Below are positions 33,619-42,513 of a DNA stretch of 64,000 nt, one piece after another. The translations under genes were made by a program, and so were the position numbers. The notes beneath the pieces are model-generated. The model had not been told where the DNA came from. It was given only the letters and a program-made list of their open reading frames with translations, and searched no databases. Within the stretch, counting starts at the first letter, position 1, and each line of letters opens with the position of its first letter. This DNA comes from Laspinema palackyanum D2c. Lineage in GTDB: Bacteria > Cyanobacteriota > Cyanobacteriia > Cyanobacteriales > Laspinemataceae. The stretch covers positions 491,819 through 555,818 of the forward strand of contig NZ_JAMXFD010000001.1 of the NCBI RefSeq assembly GCF_025370875.1, read 5' to 3'.

Positions 33619-36600
33619 ATGACCCCTGCTTTTCTTCAACGTCTGCATAGTCCCGATCGCCCGGTTTTGGTTTTTGATGGGGCGATGGGTACCAGTCTGC
33701 AATTTCAGAACCTGACTGCTGATGACTTTGGCGGCAAGGACTTTGAAGGTTGTAACGAATATCTCGTCTATACGAAGCCGGAAGCGGTGAAAATTGTCCA
33801 TCGCGGGTTCCTGGAAGCCGGTGCCGATGTGATTGAAACTGACACCTTTGGCGGCACTTCCATTGTCTTGGCGGAATATGATCTCGGCGATCGCGCTTAT
33901 GAACTGAATAAAACTGCTGCGGAATTGGCTAAAAGCGTCGCTGCGGAATATTCTACCCCGGAAAAGCCTCGATTTGTGGCGGGTTCCATCGGTCCGGGGA
34001 CGAAATTGCCGACTTTGGGACATATTGAGTTTGATACCCTGAAAAATGCTTTTAGTGAACAAGCGGAGGGGTTAATTGATGGCGGCGTTGATTTATTAAT
34101 TGTAGAAACTTGTCAGGATGTGTTGCAAATTAAGGCAGCATTGAATGGCATTGAAGCGGTTTTTGAAAAAAAAGGTCAGCGGTTGCCGTTGATGGTTTCT
34201 ATCACAATGGAAGTGATGGGGACGATGTTGGTGGGTTCGGATATTAGTGCAGCTTTGGCTATTTTAGAACCCTATCCGATTGATATTTTAGGGCTCAATT
34301 GTGCCACGGGTCCGGCTCAAATGAAGGAACATATCCGGTATTTGGCTGAAAATTCGCCGTTTGTGGTGTCTTGTATTCCTAATGCCGGGTTACCGGAAAA
34401 TATTGGGGGACAGGCGCATTACAAGTTGACGCCGATGGAGTTGCGGATGGCGTTGATGCACTTTGTGGAAGATTTGGGAGTGCAGGTGATTGGCGGGTGT
34501 TGTGGAACGCAAGCGCCTCACATTGCCCAGTTAGCGGAATTGTCTAAGAGTTTGAAGCCGAAGGAGCGATCGGTGCGGGTTTGGGGTGAGAATGGCAGCC
34601 CTCCGCCTCGCAATTTGTTCCAATATACTCCGGCTGCGGCTTCGATTTATAGTGCTCAGCCCTATGAACAGGATAACTCGTTCCTGATTGTTGGGGAACG
34701 TCTCAACGCCAGCGGTTCTAAGAAGTGCCGGGAGATGCTGAATGCGGAAGATTGGGATGGATTGGTGGCCCTGGGACGGGAGCAAGTGCGAGAAGGCGCT
34801 CACATTCTGGATGTGAACGTAGACTATGTGGGACGGGATGGCGTGCGCGATATGCACGAGTTGGTGTCCCGGTTGGTGACGAATGTTACCCTGCCTCTGA
34901 TGCTGGATTCCACGGAATGGGAGAAGATGGAAGCGGGGTTGAAAGTTGCCGGGGGTAAGTGTTTGATGAACTCGACCAACTATGAAGATGGGGAACCCCG
35001 GTTCTACAAAGTGCTGGATTTGGCGAAGCAGTATGGGGCGGGGGTGGTTGTCGGGACGATTGATGAGGAGGGGATGGCGCGGACTGCCGATCGCAAGTTT
35101 GAAATTGCCAAACGTGCCTATGATGCCGCGATCGCCTATGGTGTCCCCGCCCATGAATTGTTTTTTGATACCCTGGCGTTACCGATTTCTACCGGGATTG
35201 AAGAAGATCGGGCGAATGGCAAAGCAACCATTGAGTCAATTCGCCGCATCCGGGAAGAACTGCCCGGTTGTCACATTTTGTTAGGGGTTTCCAATATTTC
35301 CTTTGGCTTGAATCCAGCGGCGCGACAAGTGCTCAATTCGGTGTTTTTGCATGAAGCAATGCAGGTAGGGTTGGATAGCGCCATTGTCAGCGCCAGCAAG
35401 ATTTTACCCTTGGCCAAAATTGACCCAGAACAGCAAGAAGTTTGCCGGGATTTGATTTACGATCGCCGTCGGTTTGAGGGAGATGTCTGCGTTTATGACC
35501 CTCTGGCAAAAGTTACGGAATTTTTCCAAGGAAAAACCACCAAACGGGACCGTTCCATTGATGCCAGTTTGCCCATTGAACAGCGGCTCAAAAACCATAT
35601 TATTGATGGTGAACGGATTGGATTAAACGACGCCTTGGCGTTGGCGTTAGAAACTTATCCTCCTTTGGATATTATTAATCAGTATCTCCTGGATGGGATG
35701 AAGGTTGTTGGGGAATTGTTCGGTTCTGGACAAATGCAATTACCCTTTGTGTTGCAATCGGCGGAAACGATGAAAGCAGCGGTTGCTTATCTGGAACCCT
35801 TTATGGAAAAAGAAGGGTCTGAAGAGGGGAAAGATAATGCAAAGGGGACAGTTATCATTGCCACGGTGAAAGGCGATGTACATGATATTGGTAAGAATTT
35901 GGTGGATATTATTCTCACCAATAATGGGTATCGGGTGATTAATTTAGGGATTAAGCAGCCGGTGGAGAATATTATCCAAGCATACCAGGAACATCGGGCG
36001 GATTGCATTGCCATGAGTGGACTTTTGGTGAAGTCTACAGCTTTTATGAAGGAAAATTTGGAGGTGTTTAACGAACGGGGCATCAGCGTTCCGGTGATTC
36101 TGGGAGGTGCGGCGCTGACTCCTAAATTTGTCCATGAGGATTGTCAGAATACTTACAAGGGTCAAGTCGTTTATGGGAAAGATGCCTTTTCTGACTTGCA
36201 TTTCATGGATAAATTGATGCCTGCAAAAGCAGCGGAAAATTGGGATGATTTTACGGGCTTCTTGGATGAAGCTGATGCTAAAGGAAATGCTGAGTTAGCA
36301 AACTCGGAGAATGGGGAGAAGCTAGAAAAGGCGACTCCGAAATCTCAAGAACCGGCGGAAGTGGATACGCGCCGTTCTGAGGCGGTGGCGATTGATATTG
36401 AGCGTCCGACGCCGCCATTTTGGGGGACGAAGGTGCTGCAACCGGAGGATATTCCTTTGGAGGAGGTTTTCGAGTATATGGATTTACAAGCGCTGTTTGT
36501 GGGACAATGGCAATTCCGTAAACCCCAAGGGCAATCTCGGGAAGAGTATGATGCCTTTTTAGCGGAAACGGTGCATCCCATTTTAGCGACTTGGAAGGAA

Positions 36601-37221
36601 CGGATCTTCTCGGAGAATTTGTTACATCCCCAGGCGGTTTATGGCTATTTTCCTTGTCAAGCTGAGGGGAATAGTTTGCTGGTTTATCAACCGGAGGAAG
36701 GGGAAAAAGGGGCGGTAACTGAACCGATCGCAACCTTTGAGTTTCCTCGGCAAAAGTCGATGCGCCGGTTATGTATTGCCGACTTTTTTGCGCCGAAGGA
36801 AACGGGTCATATTGATGTGTTTCCGATGCACGCGGTGACGGTGGGAGAAGTGGCGACGGAGTATGCTAAACAGTTGTTTGATGGCGATCGCTATACGGAT
36901 TATTTGTATTTTCATGGGATGGCGGTGCAAACAGCGGAGGCGATCGCCGAATGGTTACACGCCCGAATTCGCCGGGAGTTGGGATTTGCCAGTGAGGAAC
37001 CGGATAACATTCGGGAGATTTTGCAGCAGCGTTATCGGGGTTCACGGTATAGTTTCGGCTATCCCGCTTGTCCGAATATGCAGGACCAGTATAAGCAGTT
37101 GGATTTGTTAGGCAGCGATCGCATTCATTTGTATATGGATGAAAGTGAACAGCTTTATCCGGAACAATCCACCACGGCGATCGTTACTTATCACCCAGTT
37201 GCGAAATACTTTAGCGCCTAA
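33619..37221 (+). CDS. metH: Cobalamin-dependent methionine synthase
   Basis: 1200 residues, full length. The homocysteine-binding barrel (1-320) has GLNCATGP and GGCCGT (about 292-297), which provide the zinc cysteines. The methyltetrahydrofolate barrel begins at [12 protein letters not shown]. The cobalamin cap and binding domains follow with DVHDIG (Asp753, His755 as lower axial ligand), [10 protein letters not shown] and GGAALT. The C-terminal AdoMet reactivation domain runs to about residue 1200, with [11 protein letters not shown]. It converts homocysteine and methyl-THF to methionine. A low-complexity [14 protein letters not shown] linker connects the last two domains. It appears monocistronic. 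Confidence 0.97.
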   Translation: MTPAFLQRLHSPDRPVLVFDGAMGTSLQFQNLTADDFGGKDFEGCNEYLVYTKPEAVKIVHRGFLEAGADVIETDTFGGTSIVLAEYDLGDRAYELNKTAAELAKSVAAEYSTPEKPRFVAGSIGPGTKLPTLGHIEFDTLKNAFSEQAEGLIDGGVDLLIVETCQDVLQIKAALNGIEAVFEKKGQRLPLMVSITMEVMGTMLVGSDISAALAILEPYPIDILGLNCATGPAQMKEHIRYLAENSPFVVSCIPNAGLPENIGGQAHYKLTPMELRMALMHFVEDLGVQVIGGCCGTQAPHIAQLAELSKSLKPKERSVRVWGENGSPPPRNLFQYTPAAASIYSAQPYEQDNSFLIVGERLNASGSKKCREMLNAEDWDGLVALGREQVREGAHILDVNVDYVGRDGVRDMHELVSRLVTNVTLPLMLDSTEWEKMEAGLKVAGGKCLMNSTNYEDGEPRFYKVLDLAKQYGAGVVVGTIDEEGMARTADRKFEIAKRAYDAAIAYGVPAHELFFDTLALPISTGIEEDRANGKATIESIRRIREELPGCHILLGVSNISFGLNPAARQVLNSVFLHEAMQVGLDSAIVSASKILPLAKIDPEQQEVCRDLIYDRRRFEGDVCVYDPLAKVTEFFQGKTTKRDRSIDASLPIEQRLKNHIIDGERIGLNDALALALETYPPLDIINQYLLDGMKVVGELFGSGQMQLPFVLQSAETMKAAVAYLEPFMEKEGSEEGKDNAKGTVIIATVKGDVHDIGKNLVDIILTNNGYRVINLGIKQPVENIIQAYQEHRADCIAMSGLLVKSTAFMKENLEVFNERGISVPVILGGAALTPKFVHEDCQNTYKGQVVYGKDAFSDLHFMDKLMPAKAAENWDDFTGFLDEADAKGNAELANSENGEKLEKATPKSQEPAEVDTRRSEAVAIDIERPTPPFWGTKVLQPEDIPLEEVFEYMDLQALFVGQWQFRKPQGQSREEYDAFLAETVHPILATWKERIFSENLLHPQAVYGYFPCQAEGNSLLVYQPEEGEKGAVTEPIATFEFPRQKSMRRLCIADFFAPKETGHIDVFPMHAVTVGEVATEYAKQLFDGDRYTDYLYFHGMAVQTAEAIAEWLHARIRRELGFASEEPDNIREILQQRYRGSRYSFGYPACPNMQDQYKQLDLLGSDRIHLYMDESEQLYPEQSTTAIVTYHPVAKYFSA

Positions 37222-37291
37222 TCTCTGAAATGGGTGGAATGCGCTATCCCCCTAACAGATTGATGCGATAATTGTGGATTGATTTCCCCTA

Positions 37292-37319
37292 CCCCCCCTG
37301 ATTCAGGGGGGCTTTTTTT
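37292..37319 (+). terminator. Intrinsic terminator of metH
   Basis: A CCCCCCTG-ATT-CAGGGGGG stem is followed by seven T residues. Confidence 0.9.
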
Positions 37320-37588
37320 CGCCCTGAAGGTTTCAGATAGGGAGACTCAATAATTGAGATAGGGGAAATTCATCAATGGACCTGATATTCTCAGGATGAC
37401 TTTTAAATATCAATGCCATAAGCATTTTTACAGCGGTATCTATAAGCGAGACTCCGTAAGCCACCCCAAAAATTCTTATGATTTTTCCCCGGGAGGATAT
37501 TCCAAACTGTACGCCCTTACTGTAGAATCATTAAATTAATATCGTTCCTTGAGCGTAACCCGTCCTCCTTACCCCGTCAACCCTTGCC
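37320..37588. other. Promoter region of the Mrp operon
   Basis: About 270 bases without a gene between the metH terminator and the mrpC GTG. Nothing beyond weak AT-rich blocks can be supported as promoter. Confidence 0.4.
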
Positions 37589-37930
37589 GTGTTAGAAGCT
37601 TTTGTCGTTGCGACCATTTTATGCGGATTCTTTGGAATTCTTTTTAAAAAGAACCTATTGATGAAAATTTTCTCAATGGATATCATGAGTACAGGGGTCA
37701 TTGCCTATTATGTATTCGTGGCATCCCGAGGGGGTTTCGTTAGCCCTATTGTTGACGCCAATGGGGCTGAAAAAGTAGCCTACGCCGATCCAGTTCCCCA
37801 AGCCGTAATTTTAACGGCAATTGTGATTGGATTTTCAATTCAGGCTTTAATGTTAGTGGGGGTCATGAAATTATCCCGGGATAATCCAACGTTAGAAATC
37901 ACCGAAATCGAAAAAAATAATACCCCATGA
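37589..37930 (+). CDS. mrpC: Na+/H+ antiporter subunit C (MrpC, NuoK-like)
   Basis: 113 residues with three transmembrane helices and the family pattern LCGFFGILFKKNLLMKIFSMDI, then PVPQAVILTAIVIGFSIQAL. It is homologous to NuoK of complex I and forms part of the proton/sodium channel of Mrp antiporters. GTG start at 37589. Its TGA overlaps the next start (ATGA at 37927-37930). It opens a tightly overlapping seven-gene operon. Confidence 0.85.
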   Translation: MLEAFVVATILCGFFGILFKKNLLMKIFSMDIMSTGVIAYYVFVASRGGFVSPIVDANGAEKVAYADPVPQAVILTAIVIGFSIQALMLVGVMKLSRDNPTLEITEIEKNNTP

Positions 37931-39369
37931 ATACCCTGACGATCGCCTGGATGGCCCTGCCATTTTTTGCTGGCTTCACGATTTTTATTCTTCCGCAACT
38001 CGATCGCTACCTAGTCAGCTTCACAGCGGTGGCTTCGGCTGTGTTCGCTGTCAAAGTATTTTTAATGGACTCCCCGCTGGCTTTGCAACTCCTCGATTCA
38101 GCAGGGGTGACATTATTAATTGATCAACTGAGCGGTTACTTTATTTTAACCAATGCTTTGGTAACTGCGGCGGTGATTTTGTACTGCTTGCAAACTGGGA
38201 AAAGTTCCTTCTTTTATGCCCAGATGATTATTCTGCATGGTAGCCTCAATGCCGCCTTTATTTGCACCGATTTTATGAGCTTATATGTGGCGCTAGAGGT
38301 GAGCGGAATTGGGGCTTCGTTGCTGGTGAGCTATCCGAGAACCGATCGCTCGATTTGGGTGGCCCTGCGCTATCTGTTTGTCAGCAATATCGCCATGTTG
38401 TTTTATCTGGTGGGGGCAGTTCTGGTTTATAAAGCGCATCATTCCTTTAGTTTTGAAGGATTGCGCGGTGCACCCCCGGAAGCCTTGGCTTTAATTTTTA
38501 TGGCATTATTAACCAAGGCCGGAATTTTTGTCTCGGGATTATGGTTACCCTTAACCCATTCAGAATCAGAAACCCCGGTTTCGGCCCTGTTGTCGGGAAT
38601 TGTTGTCAAAGCCGGTGCATTTCCCTTAGTTCGTTGCGCGCTAATTGTAGAAGAAGTTAGCCCCATTGTCCAACTTTTTGGGGTGGGAACGGCGATTTTA
38701 GGGGTGAGTTATGGCTTCTTTGAAAAAGATACCAAGCGCCTGTTAGCTTTTAGCACAGTTTCCCAGTTAGGGTGGATTATTTCCGCCCCAGCAGTCGCGG
38801 GTTTTTATGCCCTCACCCACGGATTAGTGAAGTCCAGTTTATTTCTCATTGCCGGGAATTTGCCCAGTCGGGACTTCAACACCCTGCAAACTAAGCCGAT
38901 GAATACCGCCTTATGGATTCCTCTTGTGGTAGCGAGTTTATCTATCTCGGGATTTCCTTTACTGGCGGGGTTTGAAGCTAAGATGTTAACCTTAAAAGAT
39001 TTGCTTTCTTGGCAAAGCATTCCCATGAATTTGGCAGCGGTGGGAACCGTTATATGCTTTTCCAAATTGATGTTTCTGCCTCATGGCAATGCTCAACCTA
39101 AACAACTCCCTCATCTTGGGTTTTGGCTGGCGATCGGCCTGTTGCTGGGGGGATTAATTTTCGCCAATGCGGTTCATTATGAACTTTATACCGTTGCCAA
39201 TATTCTAAAATCGATTGGAATTGTGGCAGTAGGTGCAGTGATTTATTTAGCAGGGATTCAACGGTGGGTTTTCAATTTACCCCGAATGTTTGAGGAATTC
39301 GAGCAATTGACCGGGGTGATGACTTTGGTGGCGGTTCTGCTGTTCTGGTTGGCTTGGAGTTGGCGTTAA
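37927..39369 (+). CDS. mrpD: Na+/H+ antiporter subunit D (MrpD, NuoN/NuoM-like)
   Basis: 480 residues with about 14 transmembrane helices. It carries proton-pumping subunit marks: MSLYVALEVSGIGASLLVSY with a glutamate in the fifth helix, LLTKAGIFVSGLWLPLTHSE and LLAFSTVSQLGWI. This is the only ND4/ND5-type subunit in the cluster. Overlaps mrpC by 4 bases; the next gene starts 3 bases after its stop. Confidence 0.88.
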   Translation: MNTLTIAWMALPFFAGFTIFILPQLDRYLVSFTAVASAVFAVKVFLMDSPLALQLLDSAGVTLLIDQLSGYFILTNALVTAAVILYCLQTGKSSFFYAQMIILHGSLNAAFICTDFMSLYVALEVSGIGASLLVSYPRTDRSIWVALRYLFVSNIAMLFYLVGAVLVYKAHHSFSFEGLRGAPPEALALIFMALLTKAGIFVSGLWLPLTHSESETPVSALLSGIVVKAGAFPLVRCALIVEEVSPIVQLFGVGTAILGVSYGFFEKDTKRLLAFSTVSQLGWIISAPAVAGFYALTHGLVKSSLFLIAGNLPSRDFNTLQTKPMNTALWIPLVVASLSISGFPLLAGFEAKMLTLKDLLSWQSIPMNLAAVGTVICFSKLMFLPHGNAQPKQLPHLGFWLAIGLLLGGLIFANAVHYELYTVANILKSIGIVAVGAVIYLAGIQRWVFNLPRMFEEFEQLTGVMTLVAVLLFWLAWSWR

Positions 39370-39371
39370 TT

Positions 39372-39761
39372 ATGATAGGATATCTGAATTTAATCTTACG
39401 ATTGATCATCTGGTTTCTGCTGACGGCAGATTTGAGTTTACCCAATATTTTAATCGGAGTCACGATTTCCCTGCTGTTACCTCACAACCATAAAACTAGG
39501 GGGCAGATTCAAGATTGGATGCGGGCATTGTGGGAGATTATCGTGGCAGTTCCCATCGCCTATAAGGAAGCCTTTGAAATCATCTTGTTCCCTCATCGGT
39601 TTGAAGATATCACGATGGAACAAGCCCCCCCTCGTCGTTCCGCAGGATTAATCTTTTTAGACATCTTTTTGATTACCTTTACCCCCAAGACGATTGTTTC
39701 GAGATATCACGAAGAAGGCTGGTATGAAGTCCATCGTTTGCGCCGGAGAAGACCCCTATGA
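39372..39761 (+). CDS. mrpE: Na+/H+ antiporter subunit E (MrpE)
   Basis: 129 residues from the ATG at 39372. Two hydrophobic helices at the front are followed by IPIAYKEAFEI-like sequence (VAVPIAYKEAFEIIL) and a cytoplasmic domain ending TPKTIVSRYHEEGWYEVHRL, as in other MrpE proteins. It overlaps mrpF by 4 bases. The first helix begins right at the start, so the longer frame from 39354 is not needed. Confidence 0.82.
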   Translation: MIGYLNLILRLIIWFLLTADLSLPNILIGVTISLLLPHNHKTRGQIQDWMRALWEIIVAVPIAYKEAFEIILFPHRFEDITMEQAPPRRSAGLIFLDIFLITFTPKTIVSRYHEEGWYEVHRLRRRRPL

Positions 39762-40021
39762 ATTTAGCAATGAATGGGATACTGTTTGCCATGATTTTGG
39801 CGCTGTTAATTCCCATGTATGAAGCCTGGAAAGATGATGATGTGTGGCAAAAAATGTTAGCTTTTGCCAGCATTGCCACGAAAACTTCTATCATGATTTT
39901 AGTCGTTTCTGTATTTCGAGATGATTGGAATATCGGGGTAACAGGAGTGATTATTCTCAGTGTGGGGAATGCCGGGTTAATGTTGCTTGCTCATATTGTT
40001 AAACGCTTGAATGAAATATGA
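39758..40021 (+). CDS. mrpF: Na+/H+ antiporter subunit F (MrpF-like)
   Basis: 87 residues, three predicted helices; KMLAFASIATKTSIMILVVSVFRDD resembles the middle of MrpF (three-helix, conserved acidic residue after helix two). Identification rests partly on position between E and G. Confidence 0.75.
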   Translation: MNLAMNGILFAMILALLIPMYEAWKDDDVWQKMLAFASIATKTSIMILVVSVFRDDWNIGVTGVIILSVGNAGLMLLAHIVKRLNEI

Positions 40022-40296
40022 TTGACCTCTTGAGTTATGGTTGTATCGGGATAGGAATTTTCTTCTGGTTTTGGGGGACTTTTCCCTTACTGGGGGAGCG
40101 ATCAGTGTTATATAAGCTCCATGCTCTTTCGGTGGCGGATACCCTGGGTTCGATGTCGATTACCATTGGATTGCTGCTGAAAATCCCGAGAGAATGGCCT
40201 TTAATCTTGCTTGCCCTGATTTCTTTAGCCATTTGGAATACAATTTTGGGATATGTTTTAGCCTATTGTTCCCTTGAACAGGAGACTCATGATTGA
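40018..40296 (+). CDS. mrpG: Na+/H+ antiporter subunit G (MrpG)
   Basis: 92 residues with three transmembrane helices. FFWFWGTFPLLGERSVLYKLHALSVADTLG is the typical MrpG block (RxxxKLHxLxVxDTLG). It overlaps F by 4 bases and the following gene by 8 bases. Confidence 0.82.
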   Translation: MIDLLSYGCIGIGIFFWFWGTFPLLGERSVLYKLHALSVADTLGSMSITIGLLLKIPREWPLILLALISLAIWNTILGYVLAYCSLEQETHD

Positions 40297-40885
40297 TTTT
40301 TATATCTATGCGATCGTGGCGCTGTTGCCCTTATCGGCTTGTATGTTAGTGGTGCAAACCGATCCCTTTCATGCCCTAATTATTCGGGGGATATTAGGGG
40401 CAGTGGCGGCCTTGGTTTATGCCCTGTTGGGGGCCCCAGATGTGGCCTTAACAGAAGCGTTAATGGGTACCTTGCTGGCGGTTATCCTATCGGCGGTGGC
40501 GGTGCGTTCCTCCATGGTGATGCGCCTGGGGTTTATTGAAGGGGAATATCCAGAAGGCGATCGCCCAGCCGGAAAACCCATCGAGGATTTACGAGCAGTT
40601 TTTGCTAAACGGTATATGCGCCTTGAATTAGTTCCGTATCCCGATGAATTAGCTTTGACTCAAGCCTTTAAAGAAAGAGAAATTCATGCTATTTATGTGA
40701 AGCCCGCCCCGGTTGAACATAGCGATCGCACCTTCACCACGACCTTAGAAAAAGTAACCGGATATCAGACCACTACGCGGCTTAAGCATCTTTATGAAAT
40801 CATGAAAGATGAACTGCCATCGGAGGCCAAGGTTACTTATTTCAACCCTTTAATTAGCCCCTTAAGTTCATCGGAGCAGCATTAA
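40289..40885 (+). CDS. MrpA C-terminal-like subunit (DUF4040 plus soluble domain)
   Basis: 198 residues from the ATG at 40289, with GGAG at 40281-40284. Three helices carry HALIIRGILGAVAALVYALLGAPDVALTEALMG, the DUF4040/MbhD module that in other bacteria forms part of the C-terminal end of the large MrpA. A soluble C-terminal extension of about 100 residues follows (RPAGKPIEDLRAVFAKRY and more), which is unfamiliar. No ND5-like N-terminal MrpA portion exists in this operon. It overlaps MrpG, and its TAA shares a base with the next ATG. Confidence 0.75.
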   Translation: MIDFYIYAIVALLPLSACMLVVQTDPFHALIIRGILGAVAALVYALLGAPDVALTEALMGTLLAVILSAVAVRSSMVMRLGFIEGEYPEGDRPAGKPIEDLRAVFAKRYMRLELVPYPDELALTQAFKEREIHAIYVKPAPVEHSDRTFTTTLEKVTGYQTTTRLKHLYEIMKDELPSEAKVTYFNPLISPLSSSEQH

Positions 40886-41562
40886 TGAGAGCATTAATGA
40901 AATGGATTTATCTTCTTGCCGGGATAGCCCTTTCTCTAAAAATTTTATTTACCTCTAATTCCATTTTAACCGATGAAAGTACCCTAGAAATTGTACAATC
41001 GGTGATTTTGGAGAGTGGCGTTCCTAATGCAGTATCCGCGATTATTTTGAGAAATCGGTTATACGATACTATCTTTGAAGTCGTTGTTTTTACGATCGCC
41101 ATTGTGGGAGTAAAATATTTACTGGCTAATGAAGAGCCAACCGCTCATGTCCATCAATTCAACGATCCGCCCTCCATTGTGTTAGCCCGTTTAGGAGCAA
41201 CCATTGCAGCATTAGTCGGCGTTGAATTGGCAATTCGCGGCCATTTAAGCCCTGGGGGAGGATTTGCTGCGGGGGTAGCCGGAGGGACGGCGATCGGGTT
41301 AATCGCTATTACTTCATCTATGGAACTGATGCAGTCCCTTTATAAACGCTGGCATACCGCAATTTGGGAGAAGATTTCGGTCATCATTTTTATCGGATTA
41401 TCCATGTTTACTCTGGCCGGAATTGAGTTACCTCACGGTCAGCTTGGAGCCTTGGTGAGTGGGGGAATGCTGCCCATCTTAAACATTCTCGTTGCCATCA
41501 AAGTAGCCTTGGGTTCATGGGCGGCAATTTTGCTATTTATTCGCTATCGAGGCTTATTGTGA
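40885..41562 (+). CDS. mrpB: Na+/H+ antiporter subunit B (MrpB)
   Basis: 225 residues. The front half has one helix and an extra-membrane segment, then a TIFEVVVFTIAIVGVKYLL helix, as in MbhE/MrpA ends. The second half has LARLGATIAALVGVELAIRGHLSPGGGFAAGVAGG, the MrpB signature. It therefore combines an MbhE-like part with MrpB. It is the last gene of the operon. Confidence 0.82.
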   Translation: MRALMKWIYLLAGIALSLKILFTSNSILTDESTLEIVQSVILESGVPNAVSAIILRNRLYDTIFEVVVFTIAIVGVKYLLANEEPTAHVHQFNDPPSIVLARLGATIAALVGVELAIRGHLSPGGGFAAGVAGGTAIGLIAITSSMELMQSLYKRWHTAIWEKISVIIFIGLSMFTLAGIELPHGQLGALVSGGMLPILNILVAIKVALGSWAAILLFIRYRGLL

Positions 41563-41668
41563 TGGGTCGAGGGTTTTAAAATTAGCCGACATTTTTTGTA
41601 ATCCCATTTAGGCGGGGAAAAATCCAGAATCCAGTGCCCTCCCCCATCCCAAGGGGAAGGGACTGGAC

Positions 41669-42508
41669 TTACAAAACTTCTTTATTTTTGGTTTTGACGC
41701 GGGTGTAAAAGTCGGACATCACCTCTAGGAAGGAAATATCTTTCTGCCAAAAGGGAGGAAAATCACCGGCTTTTTTAATCAGAATAGCAGGAACGATCGC
41801 CGGTTGGGGGGGTGGCGGTGGCGGTGGCAGTCGTTTGGAACCCATCCAAAACTCTTTTAAATCAGCGGTGGCATTGACGGGAACTCGTTCCGGTTGGGTG
41901 TAATAGGATTCCGAGGGTTCCGGGGCGATCGCCGTTTCATGCAAGGAAGCAGAAAGCGCTTCTCCTAATGGAGTTTTGGCGAGTTCATGTTGCAAGTCTT
42001 CCCGAGACAGTCCCCGCAGTTCAAAGAGTAAAAATGGGTCAGAATCTAATTGCGCTGCAACTAAATAATAAACTCCAGCAATATGTTTACAAGGGTTGGC
42101 ATAGTCGGGACAGGAACAGCTTGTTTTGAAGTCTTTGCGACTGTCGGGAAGTAAATGCAGTTTCAAGTCAGCAAAGGCGGAATCGATATTATCCGGCACT
42201 TCATTCATTAATAGTTTGGAGACGAAACTGGCATTGGAGGCAATGGCTTTAATCGCCTTGGACCATTGCGCTGGTGAAATCGGATTGATTTCAATTTTGA
42301 CCGTATAGAGAGGTTCTTTGTAGACCCCAAAATAGGGATTCACCGAACCCCGGACTTTAGCGGTAATTTGGTTGTTGATAATCCGATACTCTTTGATTTT
42401 ACCGTTTTTGGCGTACCCTCTACCCCTTCCCAGTCGGCTGGAATCGGTAAAGTCTTCTAATGCTTCAATAAAGCGTTTTCCCCACCAGGTTCTGCTAAAT
42501 GTTGCCAT
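41669..42508 (-). CDS. SWIM zinc-finger protein, partner of the SNF2 helicase
   Basis: 279 residues. A SWIM domain is formed by SCSCPDYANPCKHIAGVYY (CxC...CxH). The N-terminal region has FSRTWWGKRFIEALEDF and AKVRGSVNPYFGVY, as is usual for these helicase partners. A proline run (PPPPPPP) marks a linker in the C-terminal third. It starts 5 bases after the stop of the helicase gene, so the two form an operon; these pairs are conserved in many bacteria, with an unknown role in nucleic-acid handling. Confidence 0.85.
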   Translation of the reverse strand: MATFSRTWWGKRFIEALEDFTDSSRLGRGRGYAKNGKIKEYRIINNQITAKVRGSVNPYFGVYKEPLYTVKIEINPISPAQWSKAIKAIASNASFVSKLLMNEVPDNIDSAFADLKLHLLPDSRKDFKTSCSCPDYANPCKHIAGVYYLVAAQLDSDPFLLFELRGLSREDLQHELAKTPLGEALSASLHETAIAPEPSESYYTQPERVPVNATADLKEFWMGSKRLPPPPPPPQPAIVPAILIKKAGDFPPFWQKDISFLEVMSDFYTRVKTKNKEVL

Positions 42509-42513
42509 GATTG

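Noticed and set aside
34531-35154. 207-codon minus-strand frame inside metH
   Set aside because: It is opposite the well-conserved folate-binding domain of MetH and looks like a shadow of its codon use.
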